A stretch of 64,000 bases of DNA, taken from contig NZ_JBHUHP010000023.1 in assembly GCF_042682525.1 (NCBI RefSeq), positions 21,979 to 85,978 of the forward strand. Direction: 5' to 3'. The position numbers and the translations under genes were made by a program. Of this stretch, positions 16,121 to 24,086 are shown piece by piece. Every line of letters starts with the position of its first letter. Position 1 is the first letter of the stretch. The DNA comes from Blastococcus_B deserti (GTDB taxonomy: Bacteria; Actinomycetota; Actinomycetes; Mycobacteriales; Geodermatophilaceae). The notes under the pieces are model-generated. The model did not search any database. It worked only from the letters and a program-made list of their open reading frames with translations, and was not told the DNA's origin.

Positions 16121-16531
16121 GTGGCGGTATCCAACCGCATCCGTGCCGCCTTGACGACGACGGTGCTGACGACGGCGGCCACCGGCTTCATGGCCGGCTG
16201 CGGCGCAGGGGGCGAGGAGGCCGAAGAGGTCGAGGAGGAGCAGGTCGCCTACTGCACCGACGAGAACGGCGAGATCGTCGACGAGGACCTGTGCGACGAC
16301 GACCGCGGCGGGGGCGGCGGGCTGTTCTTCCTCTACCTCGGCGGGTTCCGGCCGGGGCTCCCCGTGGGCACCGTCCTGCCTCCGGGTGGCACCCGGATCG
16401 ACCCGCGCGACTCGGTCGCACGCCAGCGGGCCGGCCTCCCGGCGACCGGGAAGGTGAGCGCGGGGCAGCGGGTGAGCGGCGGCATCGGCAGCGGCGTCGG
16501 CAACCGCGCCGGCACCGGGGCGGGCAGCTGA
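16121..16531 (+). CDS. Lipoprotein, YgiB-like by context
   Basis: A 136-residue exported protein with lipobox MAGC (Cys about residue 26) followed by an acidic stretch (GEEAEEVEEEQVAYC and DEDLCDDDRGGGGG), a short hydrophobic patch LFFLYLGGF, and a Gly/Arg-rich C-terminus ending RVSGGIGSGVGNRAGTGAG. Two conserved-looking Cys lie in the acidic part. It sits 26 bases upstream of a glutathionylspermidine-synthase-like gene, the same pairing as E. coli YgiB (DUF1190 lipoprotein) and YgiC. The Arg-Gly-Gly-type end also resembles YgiB. Similarity is weak, so the assignment rests mainly on context. GTG 16121 follows GGGGGAG. Confidence 0.65.
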   Translation: MAVSNRIRAALTTTVLTTAATGFMAGCGAGGEEAEEVEEEQVAYCTDENGEIVDEDLCDDDRGGGGGLFFLYLGGFRPGLPVGTVLPPGGTRIDPRDSVARQRAGLPATGKVSAGQRVSGGIGSGVGNRAGTGAGS

Positions 16532-16557
16532 GTGCACCGGCTCTGGGACGGTCCCGG

Positions 16558-17802
16558 GTGAGGCGGATCGAGAGCGGGATCGTCCGGCCCGGGTGGGAGG
16601 CCGAGATCGAGTCCCAGGGACTGGTCTACAACCGCACCCACCTGCCCGGCGGCGAGGTCCGCAGCTACTGGCGGGAGGGCCCCTTCTACGACTTCTCGAT
16701 GGCCGAGATCCAGCGGCTGGAGGGCGCGGTCGCGCAGCTGTTCGAGATGTGCGTGGCCGCCGGCGACCACGTCATCGAGAACGAGCTCTTCGACCGGATG
16801 CACATCCCCCCGATCGCCCGGCCGCAGATCCGGCGGACGTGGGAGGCCGAGCCCCCGAGCATCTACGGCCGGTTCGACCTGCGGTACGACGGCGAGGGTC
16901 CTCCGAAGCTCCTGGAGTTCAACGCCGACACCCCGACCGGCCTGGTGGAGGCCGCCGTCACCCAGTGGAACTGGCACCTGTTCACCGGCCAGGGCAGCGA
17001 CCAGTGGAACGCGCTGCACGACAAACTGATCGCCGCCTGGCAGCGCAACCTGCTCAAGTGGGAGCGCCGCACGGGCCTGCGCCCACGGGTGCACCTGGCG
17101 TGGACCAGCGAGGACAAGTCCGGCGAGGACCGGATGACCGTGGCCTACCTCATGGACACCGTGGTCCAGGCCGGCTACGAGGCGATCGAGCTGGTCGTCG
17201 AGGACATCGTCCTGGACGACGGCGACGGCCGCTTCTACGACCCGCAGGGCCGCCACCTCGACGTCGTCTTCAAGCTCTACCCCTGGGAGTGGCTGATCGA
17301 GGACGAGTTCGGACCGGCGGTGCTCGCCGACGCCGCCCGCCCCGGGGGGACGACGTGGGTGGAGCCCGCCTACAAGATGCTCTGGAGCACCAAGGCCCTG
17401 CTCCCCGTCCTGTGGCAGATGTTCGGCAGCGACCCGGTCCTCGGCGAGTTCCTGCTGCCGGCGTACTTCGCCGACGAGATGCCGTCGTCCTGGCGGGACT
17501 ACGTGCGCAAGCCGCTGTGGGGACGGGAGGGCGCCAACGTGACGATCGTCCGGGACGGCGCGGTCGCCAGCCAGCTGCCCGGCCGGTACGGGATCGAGGG
17601 GTTCGTGGTGCAGGAGCTGGCGCCGCTGCCGGACTTCCCGGGCGTGGACGGGCCCCACCACCCGGTCCTCGGCGCGTGGGTGGTGGACGGCGAGCCGGCG
17701 GGCTTGGGGATCCGGGAGAGCGACGGCCTGATCACCGACAACCTGAGCTACTTCGTGCCGCACACGATCGACTACGTGCCGCCACGCGCATCCGGCCGGT
17801 GA
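16558..17802 (+). CDS. Glutathionylspermidine synthase family ATP-grasp protein (YgiC-like)
   Basis: A 414-residue protein of the GSP_synth (ATP-grasp) family. Diagnostic segments: PPSIYGRFDLRYDG with PPKLLEFNADTPTGLVEAAV, HLAWTSEDKSGEDRMTVAYL, FKLYPWEWLIEDEFG, and the C-terminal WGREGANVTIV with YGIEGFVVQEL and GAWVVDGEPAGLGIRES. The family ligates amines to carboxylates using ATP, but YgiC-like members without the amidase domain do not make glutathionylspermidine, and their product is unknown. It follows a small lipoprotein gene, as in ygiBC. The GTG start at 16558 has only a weak ribosome site, so coupling to the upstream gene is likely. Confidence 0.9.
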   Translation: MRRIESGIVRPGWEAEIESQGLVYNRTHLPGGEVRSYWREGPFYDFSMAEIQRLEGAVAQLFEMCVAAGDHVIENELFDRMHIPPIARPQIRRTWEAEPPSIYGRFDLRYDGEGPPKLLEFNADTPTGLVEAAVTQWNWHLFTGQGSDQWNALHDKLIAAWQRNLLKWERRTGLRPRVHLAWTSEDKSGEDRMTVAYLMDTVVQAGYEAIELVVEDIVLDDGDGRFYDPQGRHLDVVFKLYPWEWLIEDEFGPAVLADAARPGGTTWVEPAYKMLWSTKALLPVLWQMFGSDPVLGEFLLPAYFADEMPSSWRDYVRKPLWGREGANVTIVRDGAVASQLPGRYGIEGFVVQELAPLPDFPGVDGPHHPVLGAWVVDGEPAGLGIRESDGLITDNLSYFVPHTIDYVPPRASGR

Positions 17803-17861
17803 CCGCACCGACGTGTCGCGCGGCCGCCTGCCGATGATCGACTGCGGCCGTCGGGGGTGCG

Positions 17862-18698
17862 TCAGGCCGGGAGCGGATGTCTGTGGAGGAAGTCGGCCAC
17901 CACCGCGGCCACGGGCCCCGGGTCGGCGATCTGGAGCAGGTGGCTCGCGACGGGGACGACGGCCCCCTCGGCCCCGGGTACGCCCGACAGCAGGGCCTCG
18001 TGCGTCTCCCGGAAGCCGCCCCAGTACGTACCGGTGTTGACCACGCTGAGCGTCGGCGCCCGGACCCTGGCCAGGTCGGGGGGCCCGAACGCCCAGCCCT
18101 GCAGCGACGGGATCTCGGAGCCGAAGGCGGCGGGGGCGTCGGCCACCGCCCTCTCCCACGCGCCGGGGAGGGCACGGTCCAGGACGTCTCGGTACCCCGG
18201 CCCGAAGGCCCCGAGCAGCCACGCGTCGAGGGCTCCGGCGGAGTCGCCGGACGCGAAGAGCGGCATTGCCGTCGCCGCCGCGTCGGTGACGCCGGCGGCC
18301 GCCTCGGGACTCAGCGTGAACCCGAGCAGCGGCTCCATCAGGACCAACGCGCCGACCCGGTCGGGAGCGGCGGCCGCGACCTGCAGCGCCACGTTCGCCC
18401 CGAAGGAGTGGCCGACGAGGTGCGCCCGCCGCAGGCCCAACCGGTCGAGGAGCACCGCGACGTCCTCGGCCTGCCGGACCATGGTCACGGGGGGACCGTG
18501 CACACGGCCGCTGTCGCCGTAGCCGCGACGGTGGTAGGCGACGAGCCGGAAGCCCTCGAGCTCGGGTGCGGAGAGGAGGAGCTGCATCCCGTCTGCTACG
18601 AAGCCCGCGTGCAGCAGCAGCACGGGCTCTCCGTGCCCGCGGATCCGGTAGGACAGGGGCACGCCGTCGACCTCGACGTGGCCGGTCTCGTCGCTCAT
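17862..18698 (-). CDS. Alpha/beta-hydrolase
   Basis: A 278-residue alpha/beta-hydrolase fold enzyme. The oxyanion region is PVLLLHAGFVADG, the nucleophile elbow is HLVGHSFGAN (Ser in GHSFGA), and the C-terminal His is in VASHLLQIADP, the usual catalytic position. The cap region is short. It belongs to the broad esterase/epoxide-hydrolase-like group, and the substrate cannot be inferred. The ATG at 18698 follows a GGAGGCGGGC stretch. It is transcribed away from the glyoxalase-fold gene at 18895 with a 196-base shared upstream region. Confidence 0.9.
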   Translation of the reverse strand: MSDETGHVEVDGVPLSYRIRGHGEPVLLLHAGFVADGMQLLLSAPELEGFRLVAYHRRGYGDSGRVHGPPVTMVRQAEDVAVLLDRLGLRRAHLVGHSFGANVALQVAAAAPDRVGALVLMEPLLGFTLSPEAAAGVTDAAATAMPLFASGDSAGALDAWLLGAFGPGYRDVLDRALPGAWERAVADAPAAFGSEIPSLQGWAFGPPDLARVRAPTLSVVNTGTYWGGFRETHEALLSGVPGAEGAVVPVASHLLQIADPGPVAAVVADFLHRHPLPA

Positions 18699-18894
18699 CA
18701 GCCCGCCTCCGACGTGAGAGGTGGGAAGCGTAGTACCGAGCCTGCCGTGGATCCCGGCTCCGAGCTCCCCGTGTGGGCCGGGGCCCGCGCGCCGCGCAGG
18801 ACCCACCCGAGGTCTGCGACGTAACGCGTCCGCGCGAGCCAGAACGCACGAATGAGAACCTGGCCAGACCGACGAACACGGGAGGACGTACGCG

Positions 18895-19335
18895 ATGTCG
18901 CCTATCCGGCGCTTCGATCACGTCGGCATCACCGTCAGGGATCTCCACACGGTGACGGACTTCTTCGTCGGGCTGGGCTTCGAGACGGAGGGCCGGGCGG
19001 TGCTCGAAGGGGAGTTCCTGGACACCGTCGTCGGCATGCCGCACTGCCGTACCGAGGTCGTCATGCTGCGGCCGCCCGGCGGAGGAACCGGGCTGGAACT
19101 GTCGCGCTTCCTCCGTCCCGACCACGCGCCGGGTTCGCCCGACCCCATGCCGAACGAGCTGGGGTTGCGGAACGTGACCTTCGAAGTGGAGGACCTCGAG
19201 GCGATCCTCGACCGGCTCGCCGCGGACGGCTACCACCTGGTCGGCGGCGTCGGTCAGTACGAGGGCGTCTGGCGCATGGCGTCCGTGCGCGGACCCGAGG
19301 GATTCATCGTGAACCTGGCCGAGCGAATCGACTGA
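18895..19335 (+). CDS. VOC (glyoxalase/dioxygenase fold) protein
   Basis: A 146-residue vicinal-oxygen-chelate protein. It starts RRFDHVGITVRDLHTVTDFF, with the first metal-ligand His in FDHVGI, and contains GLRNVTFEVEDLEAIL and ends VRGPEGFIVNLAERI with the last Glu ligand in the GPEGF motif. These features mark a two-module betaalphabetabetabeta protein such as a lyase or dioxygenase; the substrate is unknown. The ATG at 18895 follows GGGAGG. It is divergent from an alpha/beta-hydrolase, and a shared detoxification role is conceivable but unsupported. Confidence 0.87.
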   Translation: MSPIRRFDHVGITVRDLHTVTDFFVGLGFETEGRAVLEGEFLDTVVGMPHCRTEVVMLRPPGGGTGLELSRFLRPDHAPGSPDPMPNELGLRNVTFEVEDLEAILDRLAADGYHLVGGVGQYEGVWRMASVRGPEGFIVNLAERID

Positions 19336-19562
19336 TCCGCGGTCAGCGCGCCGGCGGCTCCGAGGTCCGGCCGGTCCAGCGCGGAGCCCGAGGCCAGCGG
19401 GAACACCACGCACACCGCGGCGGTCACGCCGCGCCGGCAGCCGGTCCGCGGGAGAGCGGCGAGGCCGGGGCGAGGCGGGCCGAGCAGTCGGGGGCCACGC
19501 GCCGGGCGACGTCGGGGAACGCGGGCCCGCTCCCGTCGTCGCCCGGTCGCCGGACGTGCGCG

Positions 19563-20627
19563 TCACGGCAGGGCGACCGCCAGGCGGAGAACCGCCGACG
19601 TCACGTCGTCCGCGTGCGGGACGAACGGTGAGGCGACCGCGGTCCGCCGGGCCCCCGTGCCCTGCCAGGCCCAGGTGCCGACGATGCGACCGTCGTGCAC
19701 GACGGTCGGCCGGAAGACCCCGTTCCCGCCCGGGACGATCCGATCGGCGAACGCCGGATCGAGGACGGCGCTGCGATCGCCGTAGCCGAGCACGAACTCG
19801 TCGAAGCCGGGCAGCAGGAACGGGCCACGGGCCTCGTCCCGGTGGGCCGCGAGCAGGTCGGGCGTCCCGGGATCGAGGTAGTGCTCGGCGCCGGCCACGT
19901 CCAGCGACAGCAGGTGGTCCCGGACGGCGGCCAGCCCGGTCCGGGCGTCACCCAGGGACAGCCCGGCCCACCGTGCGAGGTCCTTCACCGTGGCCGGCCC
20001 GTGGCCCTGGAAGAAACGGAGCGCGAGTTCGGCCAGCGCCTCGCCGCGTTCCAGCCGGCGTCGCCGGGGGATCCACTCGTCCAGGAGCACGAACTGCTGG
20101 TCGCCGCCGTCCTCCCGGGGGCCGAGGCAGAGCGTGCCCGTCTGCGCGAGATGGCCGAGCAGGTGGTACCCGCGCTGCCCGGCGGTGTCGACGCCGCCGT
20201 CGGCCATCGCCGCGACCAGGGCCCGGCGCCCGAGCCGCCTGCCCCCGGACAGGGCCGCGATGACGACGGCGCGGGCCCGCTCGGCGTCCGCCTCGGTGAG
20301 CCCCAGCTGGGCCCAGCGGGAGCCGAGGCCGGCCAGCACCCGCGGGGTGCACAGGTCGAGCAGCCAGGGAAGGTCCTCGGCCACGGTCAGGTGCAGGGTG
20401 CCGCGCATGGGCCACGACCGGACGAGGACACCCTCGTCGAGGGCCTTGCCGACGTCCTCCCGCGATCGGGAGGCGGTCCGCAGCGCGGTCGAGGTGAGGG
20501 CTCCGGGGAGCTCCTGCGCCTGGACGGCGAGGAGCCGCCGGACCGCCTCCACCGGGGTGGCCGGGCGGGGGCCCGCGAGACGCTGGGCGACCAGCCGCAG
20601 CAGCCCGATCTCCGACGGTGGCGTCAC
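19563..20627 (-). CDS. Winged-helix DNA-binding domain protein (HTH_42/YcaQ-like)
   Basis: A 354-residue protein of the winged helix DNA-binding (HTH_42) family common in actinobacteria. Features: VRRLLAVQAQELPGALTSTA, SWPMRGTLHLTVAEDLPWLL, YHLLGHLAQTGTLCLGPRED, and the C-terminal LLPGFDEFVLGYGDRSAVL with FRPTVVHDGRIVGTWAW. Distant relatives include AlkX/YcaQ-type DNA glycosylases that unhook crosslinks, but the QxD-type active-site motif cannot be confirmed by eye. It is divergent, by 39 bases, from a small methyltransferase gene. Start GTG 20627 is preceded by GAGGGG. Confidence 0.85.
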   Translation of the reverse strand: MTPPSEIGLLRLVAQRLAGPRPATPVEAVRRLLAVQAQELPGALTSTALRTASRSREDVGKALDEGVLVRSWPMRGTLHLTVAEDLPWLLDLCTPRVLAGLGSRWAQLGLTEADAERARAVVIAALSGGRRLGRRALVAAMADGGVDTAGQRGYHLLGHLAQTGTLCLGPREDGGDQQFVLLDEWIPRRRRLERGEALAELALRFFQGHGPATVKDLARWAGLSLGDARTGLAAVRDHLLSLDVAGAEHYLDPGTPDLLAAHRDEARGPFLLPGFDEFVLGYGDRSAVLDPAFADRIVPGGNGVFRPTVVHDGRIVGTWAWQGTGARRTAVASPFVPHADDVTSAVLRLAVALP

Positions 20628-20666
20628 CCCCTCACCGTGGCAGGCAGGTACGACAGACTCCACCGC

Positions 20667-21278
20667 GTGCGGGCCGAGGACTGGGACGAGCGGTACGCCG
20701 AACGGCAGCAGTGGTCGTCGGAACCGAACGCGCTGGTCGCCGAGCTCCTGGCCGACCTCCCGCCGGGGGACGCCGTGGACCTGGCTGCAGGGGAGGGGCG
20801 GCACGCGCTCTGGCTGGCCCGGCGGGGCTGGCGGGTGACCGCTGTCGACTTCTCCACCGTGGGGCTCGCCCGTGGCCGGGGCGAGCCGGATGCCGACCGG
20901 GTGACCTGGGTGGCCGCCGACGTCACCACGTGGACGGCGCCGCCGGACAGCGTGGACCTGGTCCTGGTGGCCTACCTGCACCTGCCCGAGGCCGACACCG
21001 TCGCCGTCCTCACCCGGGCGGTCGGCTGGCTGCGCCCGGGCGGCCGGCTGCTCGTCCTCGGGCACGACGTGGAGAACATCGCCTCCGGTGTCGGTGGACC
21101 GCAGGAGCCGGGGATCCTGCACAGCGTGGCGCGGCTGGCCCCGGTGGCGGAGCTGCTGGCCGTGGACCGGTTGGAGCAGGTGCACCGGGAGACACCGGCC
21201 GGCGCCGCACTGGACACCCTGCTGTGGGGGCGACGACCGGACCGCACGGCCGGTCCCGGCGGTAGCGTGCGGCCATGA
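20667..21278 (+). CDS. Class I SAM-dependent methyltransferase
   Basis: A 203-residue Rossmann methyltransferase. It begins AEDWDERYAERQQWSSEPN, has motif I VDLAAGEGRHALWLA, an acidic strand end VTAVDFS, DSVDLVLVAYLHLP and LRPGGRLLVLGHD. This short TehB/UbiE-like type is widespread and the substrate is unknown. The GTG at 20667 gives the start typical for the group. Its stop overlaps the ATG of a tiny membrane-peptide gene (ATGA). Confidence 0.87.
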   Translation: MRAEDWDERYAERQQWSSEPNALVAELLADLPPGDAVDLAAGEGRHALWLARRGWRVTAVDFSTVGLARGRGEPDADRVTWVAADVTTWTAPPDSVDLVLVAYLHLPEADTVAVLTRAVGWLRPGGRLLVLGHDVENIASGVGGPQEPGILHSVARLAPVAELLAVDRLEQVHRETPAGAALDTLLWGRRPDRTAGPGGSVRP

Positions 21279-21394
21279 CCAGGACGGGTGGCGGCTCACG
21301 GGCCGATCGGCGGAGGCGGATGGTGGCCACGGTCATCGTCTTCATGATGATCCTGGCGGCGGGGGCCACCATGCTCTCGCTGATGCTCGCCTGA
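21275..21394 (+). CDS. 39-residue membrane peptide
   Basis: A short frame of 39 codons starting at the ATG that overlaps the methyltransferase stop. A basic N-terminus (TRTGGGSRADRRRR) precedes a single hydrophobic helix (MVATVIVFMMILAAGATML) and it ends SLMLA. The coupling overlap and the clean positive-inside/hydrophobic structure support a real gene. Function is unknown. Confidence 0.55.
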   Translation: MTRTGGGSRADRRRRMVATVIVFMMILAAGATMLSLMLA

Positions 21395-21405
21395 TCGCCG
21401 GCGGC

Positions 21406-21831
21406 ATGCCCGACGACATCGAGGCCTGGTTCGACGCGGCCGGCCCGCGCGCGGACGAACTGCGCCGTGTCGACGCGCTCGTGACGGCCGCCGCGCCGGG
21501 CATCGACCGGCAGCTGGTGCCGATGGGCTCCTCGGCGATGCTCGGCTACGGGCTGATGCCCTACCGGCCGAGGTCGGCCAAGGAGCCCAGGATGTGGCCC
21601 CTGATCGCCCTGGCGGCGCAGAAGCGGCACCTGTCGCTGTACGTGTGTGCCGTGGTCGACGGCGGCTACCTGGCCGAGACCCGGGCCGATCGGCTCGGCA
21701 CGGCGTCGTGCGGCAAGAGCTGCATCCGTTTCACCTCGCTGGACAAGGTGGACGCCGGTGAGCTGAGCACGCTGGTGCGCGACGCGGTCGCCGCGACGGC
21801 CGCCGGCGAGAACGCCTACGCCGCCGGCTGA
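21406..21831 (+). CDS. DUF1801 (YdhG-like) domain protein
   Basis: A 141-residue protein. GIDRQLVPMGSSAMLGYGLM, the WPLIALAAQKRHLSLYV core and the C-terminal SCIRFTSLDKVDAGELSTLV match the DUF1801 pattern, in which a conserved KxHxSLY segment lies mid-protein. Three Cys residues occur in the second half (YVCAV, ASCGKSCIRF). The family fold is known (YdhG-like), but its biochemical role is not. The ATG at 21406 is 11 bases after the upstream stop, so it may belong to the 20667-21831 transcription unit. Confidence 0.8.
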   Translation: MPDDIEAWFDAAGPRADELRRVDALVTAAAPGIDRQLVPMGSSAMLGYGLMPYRPRSAKEPRMWPLIALAAQKRHLSLYVCAVVDGGYLAETRADRLGTASCGKSCIRFTSLDKVDAGELSTLVRDAVAATAAGENAYAAG

Positions 21832-21996
21832 CGCCGCGCGCCACGCCGAGGGCGAACAGCGGCTGGGACCTTCGTCCCTGGCCGCATCCGGTGTGCCGGG
21901 TCACGGTGGTCCAGTACGACATCGGCCGCCCCGTCGGGGGGCCCTCGGGGGAACGTCCACTGCCGCTCCGGCGGCACGCGCATCGAAGGACCGTCC

Positions 21997-22206
21997 ATGA
22001 CGTTGGCTTGCCCGCCCACCGTCTCCGACCCGTCCGTCCGCTCCGCCGTCGCGCGGCTGCGGCACGAGTTCCCCGAGGTCGGGCCCCGCTCGATCGTGCT
22101 CGTCGTCCGTACCTGCCGTGAGGAGCTGCGCGGCTCACCCGACGGCGCGCTGCCCGAGCTGGTCGAGCGCCTGGCCCGCCAGCGGCTGCGGGTCTCCCTG
22201 GACTGA
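21997..22206 (+). CDS. Small three-helix-bundle protein
   Basis: A 69-residue protein. The pattern SVRSAVARLRHEFPEVGPRS, a middle helix IVLVVRTCREELRG and a third helix ALPELVERLARQRL matches the small three-helix bundle dimerisation domain proteins common in actinobacteria. No ligand or partner is evident. It sits between a DUF1801 gene and an ABC-F gene, with about 120-165 bases on each side. Confidence 0.65.
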   Translation: MTLACPPTVSDPSVRSAVARLRHEFPEVGPRSIVLVVRTCREELRGSPDGALPELVERLARQRLRVSLD

Positions 22207-22327
22207 CGCCCACCGTCCGGCCCGGCCATTGGCCCGGCGGAGTGGACGGCGGAGTCGACGGCGACGACCCGATGGCCGCCCGGACGCGCGTCGAGAAACC
22301 GGTTGCCCGGACCGGGAGGATGTCCGG

Positions 22328-23947
22328 GTGGGCTACGTCGACGTGAACGCGGTGCGGCACACCCTGTCCGACGGACGGGTGCTGCTAGACGACGTCTCCT
22401 TCCGCATCGGTGAGGGTGCCCGGGCGGCGCTGGTCGGTGAGAACGGGGCGGGGAAGACCACCCTGCTGCGGATCATCGCCGGCGACCTGACGCCCGAGGC
22501 GGGATCGATCGCACGCACCGGCGGACTCGGCGTCATGCGCCAGTTCATCGGGTCGGTCCGGGACGACACCACGGTCCAGCGCTTCCTCGTCGACCTCTCG
22601 CCGCCGGCCGTCCGCCAGGCGTGGGACGCGGTGGCGGCGGCCGAGCTGACGCTCATGGAGACCGACGACGAGCCGGCGCAGATGGCCTACGCCGACGCGC
22701 TCGCGCAGTGGGGCGACGCGGGCGGCTACGACGCCGAGGTCACGTGGGACACCGTGACCGTCGCCGCCCTCGGCGTCCCCTACGAGCGGTGCAAGTACCG
22801 GGAGCTGTCCACGCTGTCGGGCGGGGAGCAGAAGCGGCTGGCGCTGGAGGCGCTCCTGCGCGGCCCCGACGAGGTCCTGCTGCTGGACGAGCCGGACAAC
22901 TACCTCGACGTCCCGGGCAAGCGCTGGCTCGAGGAGCGGCTGCTCGAGACCCGCAAGACCGTGCTGTTCGTCAGCCACGACCGCGAGCTGCTGGCCCGGG
23001 TGGCCGACCGGGTCGTCACCGTCGAGGGCAGGACGGCGTGGATGCACGGCGGGGGCTTCGCGAGCTACTCCGACGCCCGGACGGCGCGGCACGAGCGGCT
23101 GGCCGAGCTGCGCCGGCGCTGGGACGAGGAGCACGAGCGGCTGATCGACCTGGTCCGCACGCTGCAGCAGCAGGCGGCCAACTCGCCGGACATGGCGTCG
23201 CGGTACCGGGCGATGCAGACCCGGCTGGCCAAGTTCGAGGCGGCCGGGCCGCCGCCGGACCGTCCCCCCGAGCAGAAGGTGGCCATGCGGCTGCGCGGCG
23301 GGCGCACCGGCGTGCGGGCGGTCATGGCCGAGCAGCTGGAGCTCACCGGGCTGATGCAGCCGTTCGACCTCGAGGTCTGGTACGGCGACCGCGTCGGAGT
23401 GCTGGGCGCCAACGGGGCGGGCAAGTCGCACTTCCTGCGGCTGCTCGCCGGCCAGTCCGTGCCGCACACCGGGCACTGGCGGCTGGGGGCGCGCGTCGTC
23501 CCGGGGTTCTTCGCGCAGACCCACGCCCATCCGGAGTGGCTGGACCGCACGCCGGTCGACCTGCTCTGGCACGGGGAGCCGGGGCGTCCGGGGGTGGACC
23601 GCGGGCGGGCGATGGCCGCGCTGCGGCGCTACGGGCTCGCCGGCGCGGGGGAGCAGCCCTTCCGCACGATGTCGGGCGGGCAGCAGGCGCGCTTCCAGAT
23701 CCTGCTGCTGGAGCTGTCGGGCGCGACGCTGCTGCTCCTCGACGAGCCGACCGACAACCTCGACGTCCTCTCCGCCGAGGCGCTGGAGGAGGCGCTGGCG
23801 GCGTTCGACGGCACCGTCCTCGCCGTCACCCACGACCGGTGGTTCGCCCGTTCCTTCGACCGGTTCCTCGTCTTCGGCGCCGACGGCCGGGTCTACGAGT
23901 CGACCGAGCCGGTGTTCGACGAGGCGAGGGTGCAGCGCGCCCGCTGA
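22328..23947 (+). CDS. ABC-F family ATP-binding protein
   Basis: A 539-residue soluble protein with two ABC domains and no membrane segments. Domain 1: Walker A GENGAGKTT, signature LSGGEQKRLAL, Walker B LLLDEPDNYLD. Domain 2: Walker A GANGAGKSH, signature MSGGQQARFQI, Walker B LLLDEPTDNLD and switch His in AVTHDRW. The inter-domain linker is charged and helical (ELRRRWDEEHERLIDLV) as in ABC-F proteins, which act on the ribosome as translation factors or antibiotic-protection proteins. Which role applies cannot be told from sequence. GTG 22328 follows GGGAGG by 9 bases. It is a single-gene unit. Confidence 0.9.
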   Translation: MGYVDVNAVRHTLSDGRVLLDDVSFRIGEGARAALVGENGAGKTTLLRIIAGDLTPEAGSIARTGGLGVMRQFIGSVRDDTTVQRFLVDLSPPAVRQAWDAVAAAELTLMETDDEPAQMAYADALAQWGDAGGYDAEVTWDTVTVAALGVPYERCKYRELSTLSGGEQKRLALEALLRGPDEVLLLDEPDNYLDVPGKRWLEERLLETRKTVLFVSHDRELLARVADRVVTVEGRTAWMHGGGFASYSDARTARHERLAELRRRWDEEHERLIDLVRTLQQQAANSPDMASRYRAMQTRLAKFEAAGPPPDRPPEQKVAMRLRGGRTGVRAVMAEQLELTGLMQPFDLEVWYGDRVGVLGANGAGKSHFLRLLAGQSVPHTGHWRLGARVVPGFFAQTHAHPEWLDRTPVDLLWHGEPGRPGVDRGRAMAALRRYGLAGAGEQPFRTMSGGQQARFQILLLELSGATLLLLDEPTDNLDVLSAEALEEALAAFDGTVLAVTHDRWFARSFDRFLVFGADGRVYESTEPVFDEARVQRAR

Positions 23948-24086
23948 CGCCACCGCCCGGGCGGCCTCCCGAGCCGATCACCGAGTTCTTGCCGTCAGAT
24001 GCGGCGTGGCCTCGCGTGTCGGCGGCGGCAACTCGACGAGCGCCGGCCGACGAGCCGGCGGAGGTCGTCCTGCCTGGACCGGTGGG

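Noticed and set aside
16333..19566. A 1077-codon open frame on the minus strand, and similar giant frames such as 43874-46501
   Set aside because: They run antisense to well-supported genes (ATP-grasp enzyme, hydrolase, Bcp, MarR) and have the Arg/Pro/Ala-rich composition of GC-rich shadow frames.
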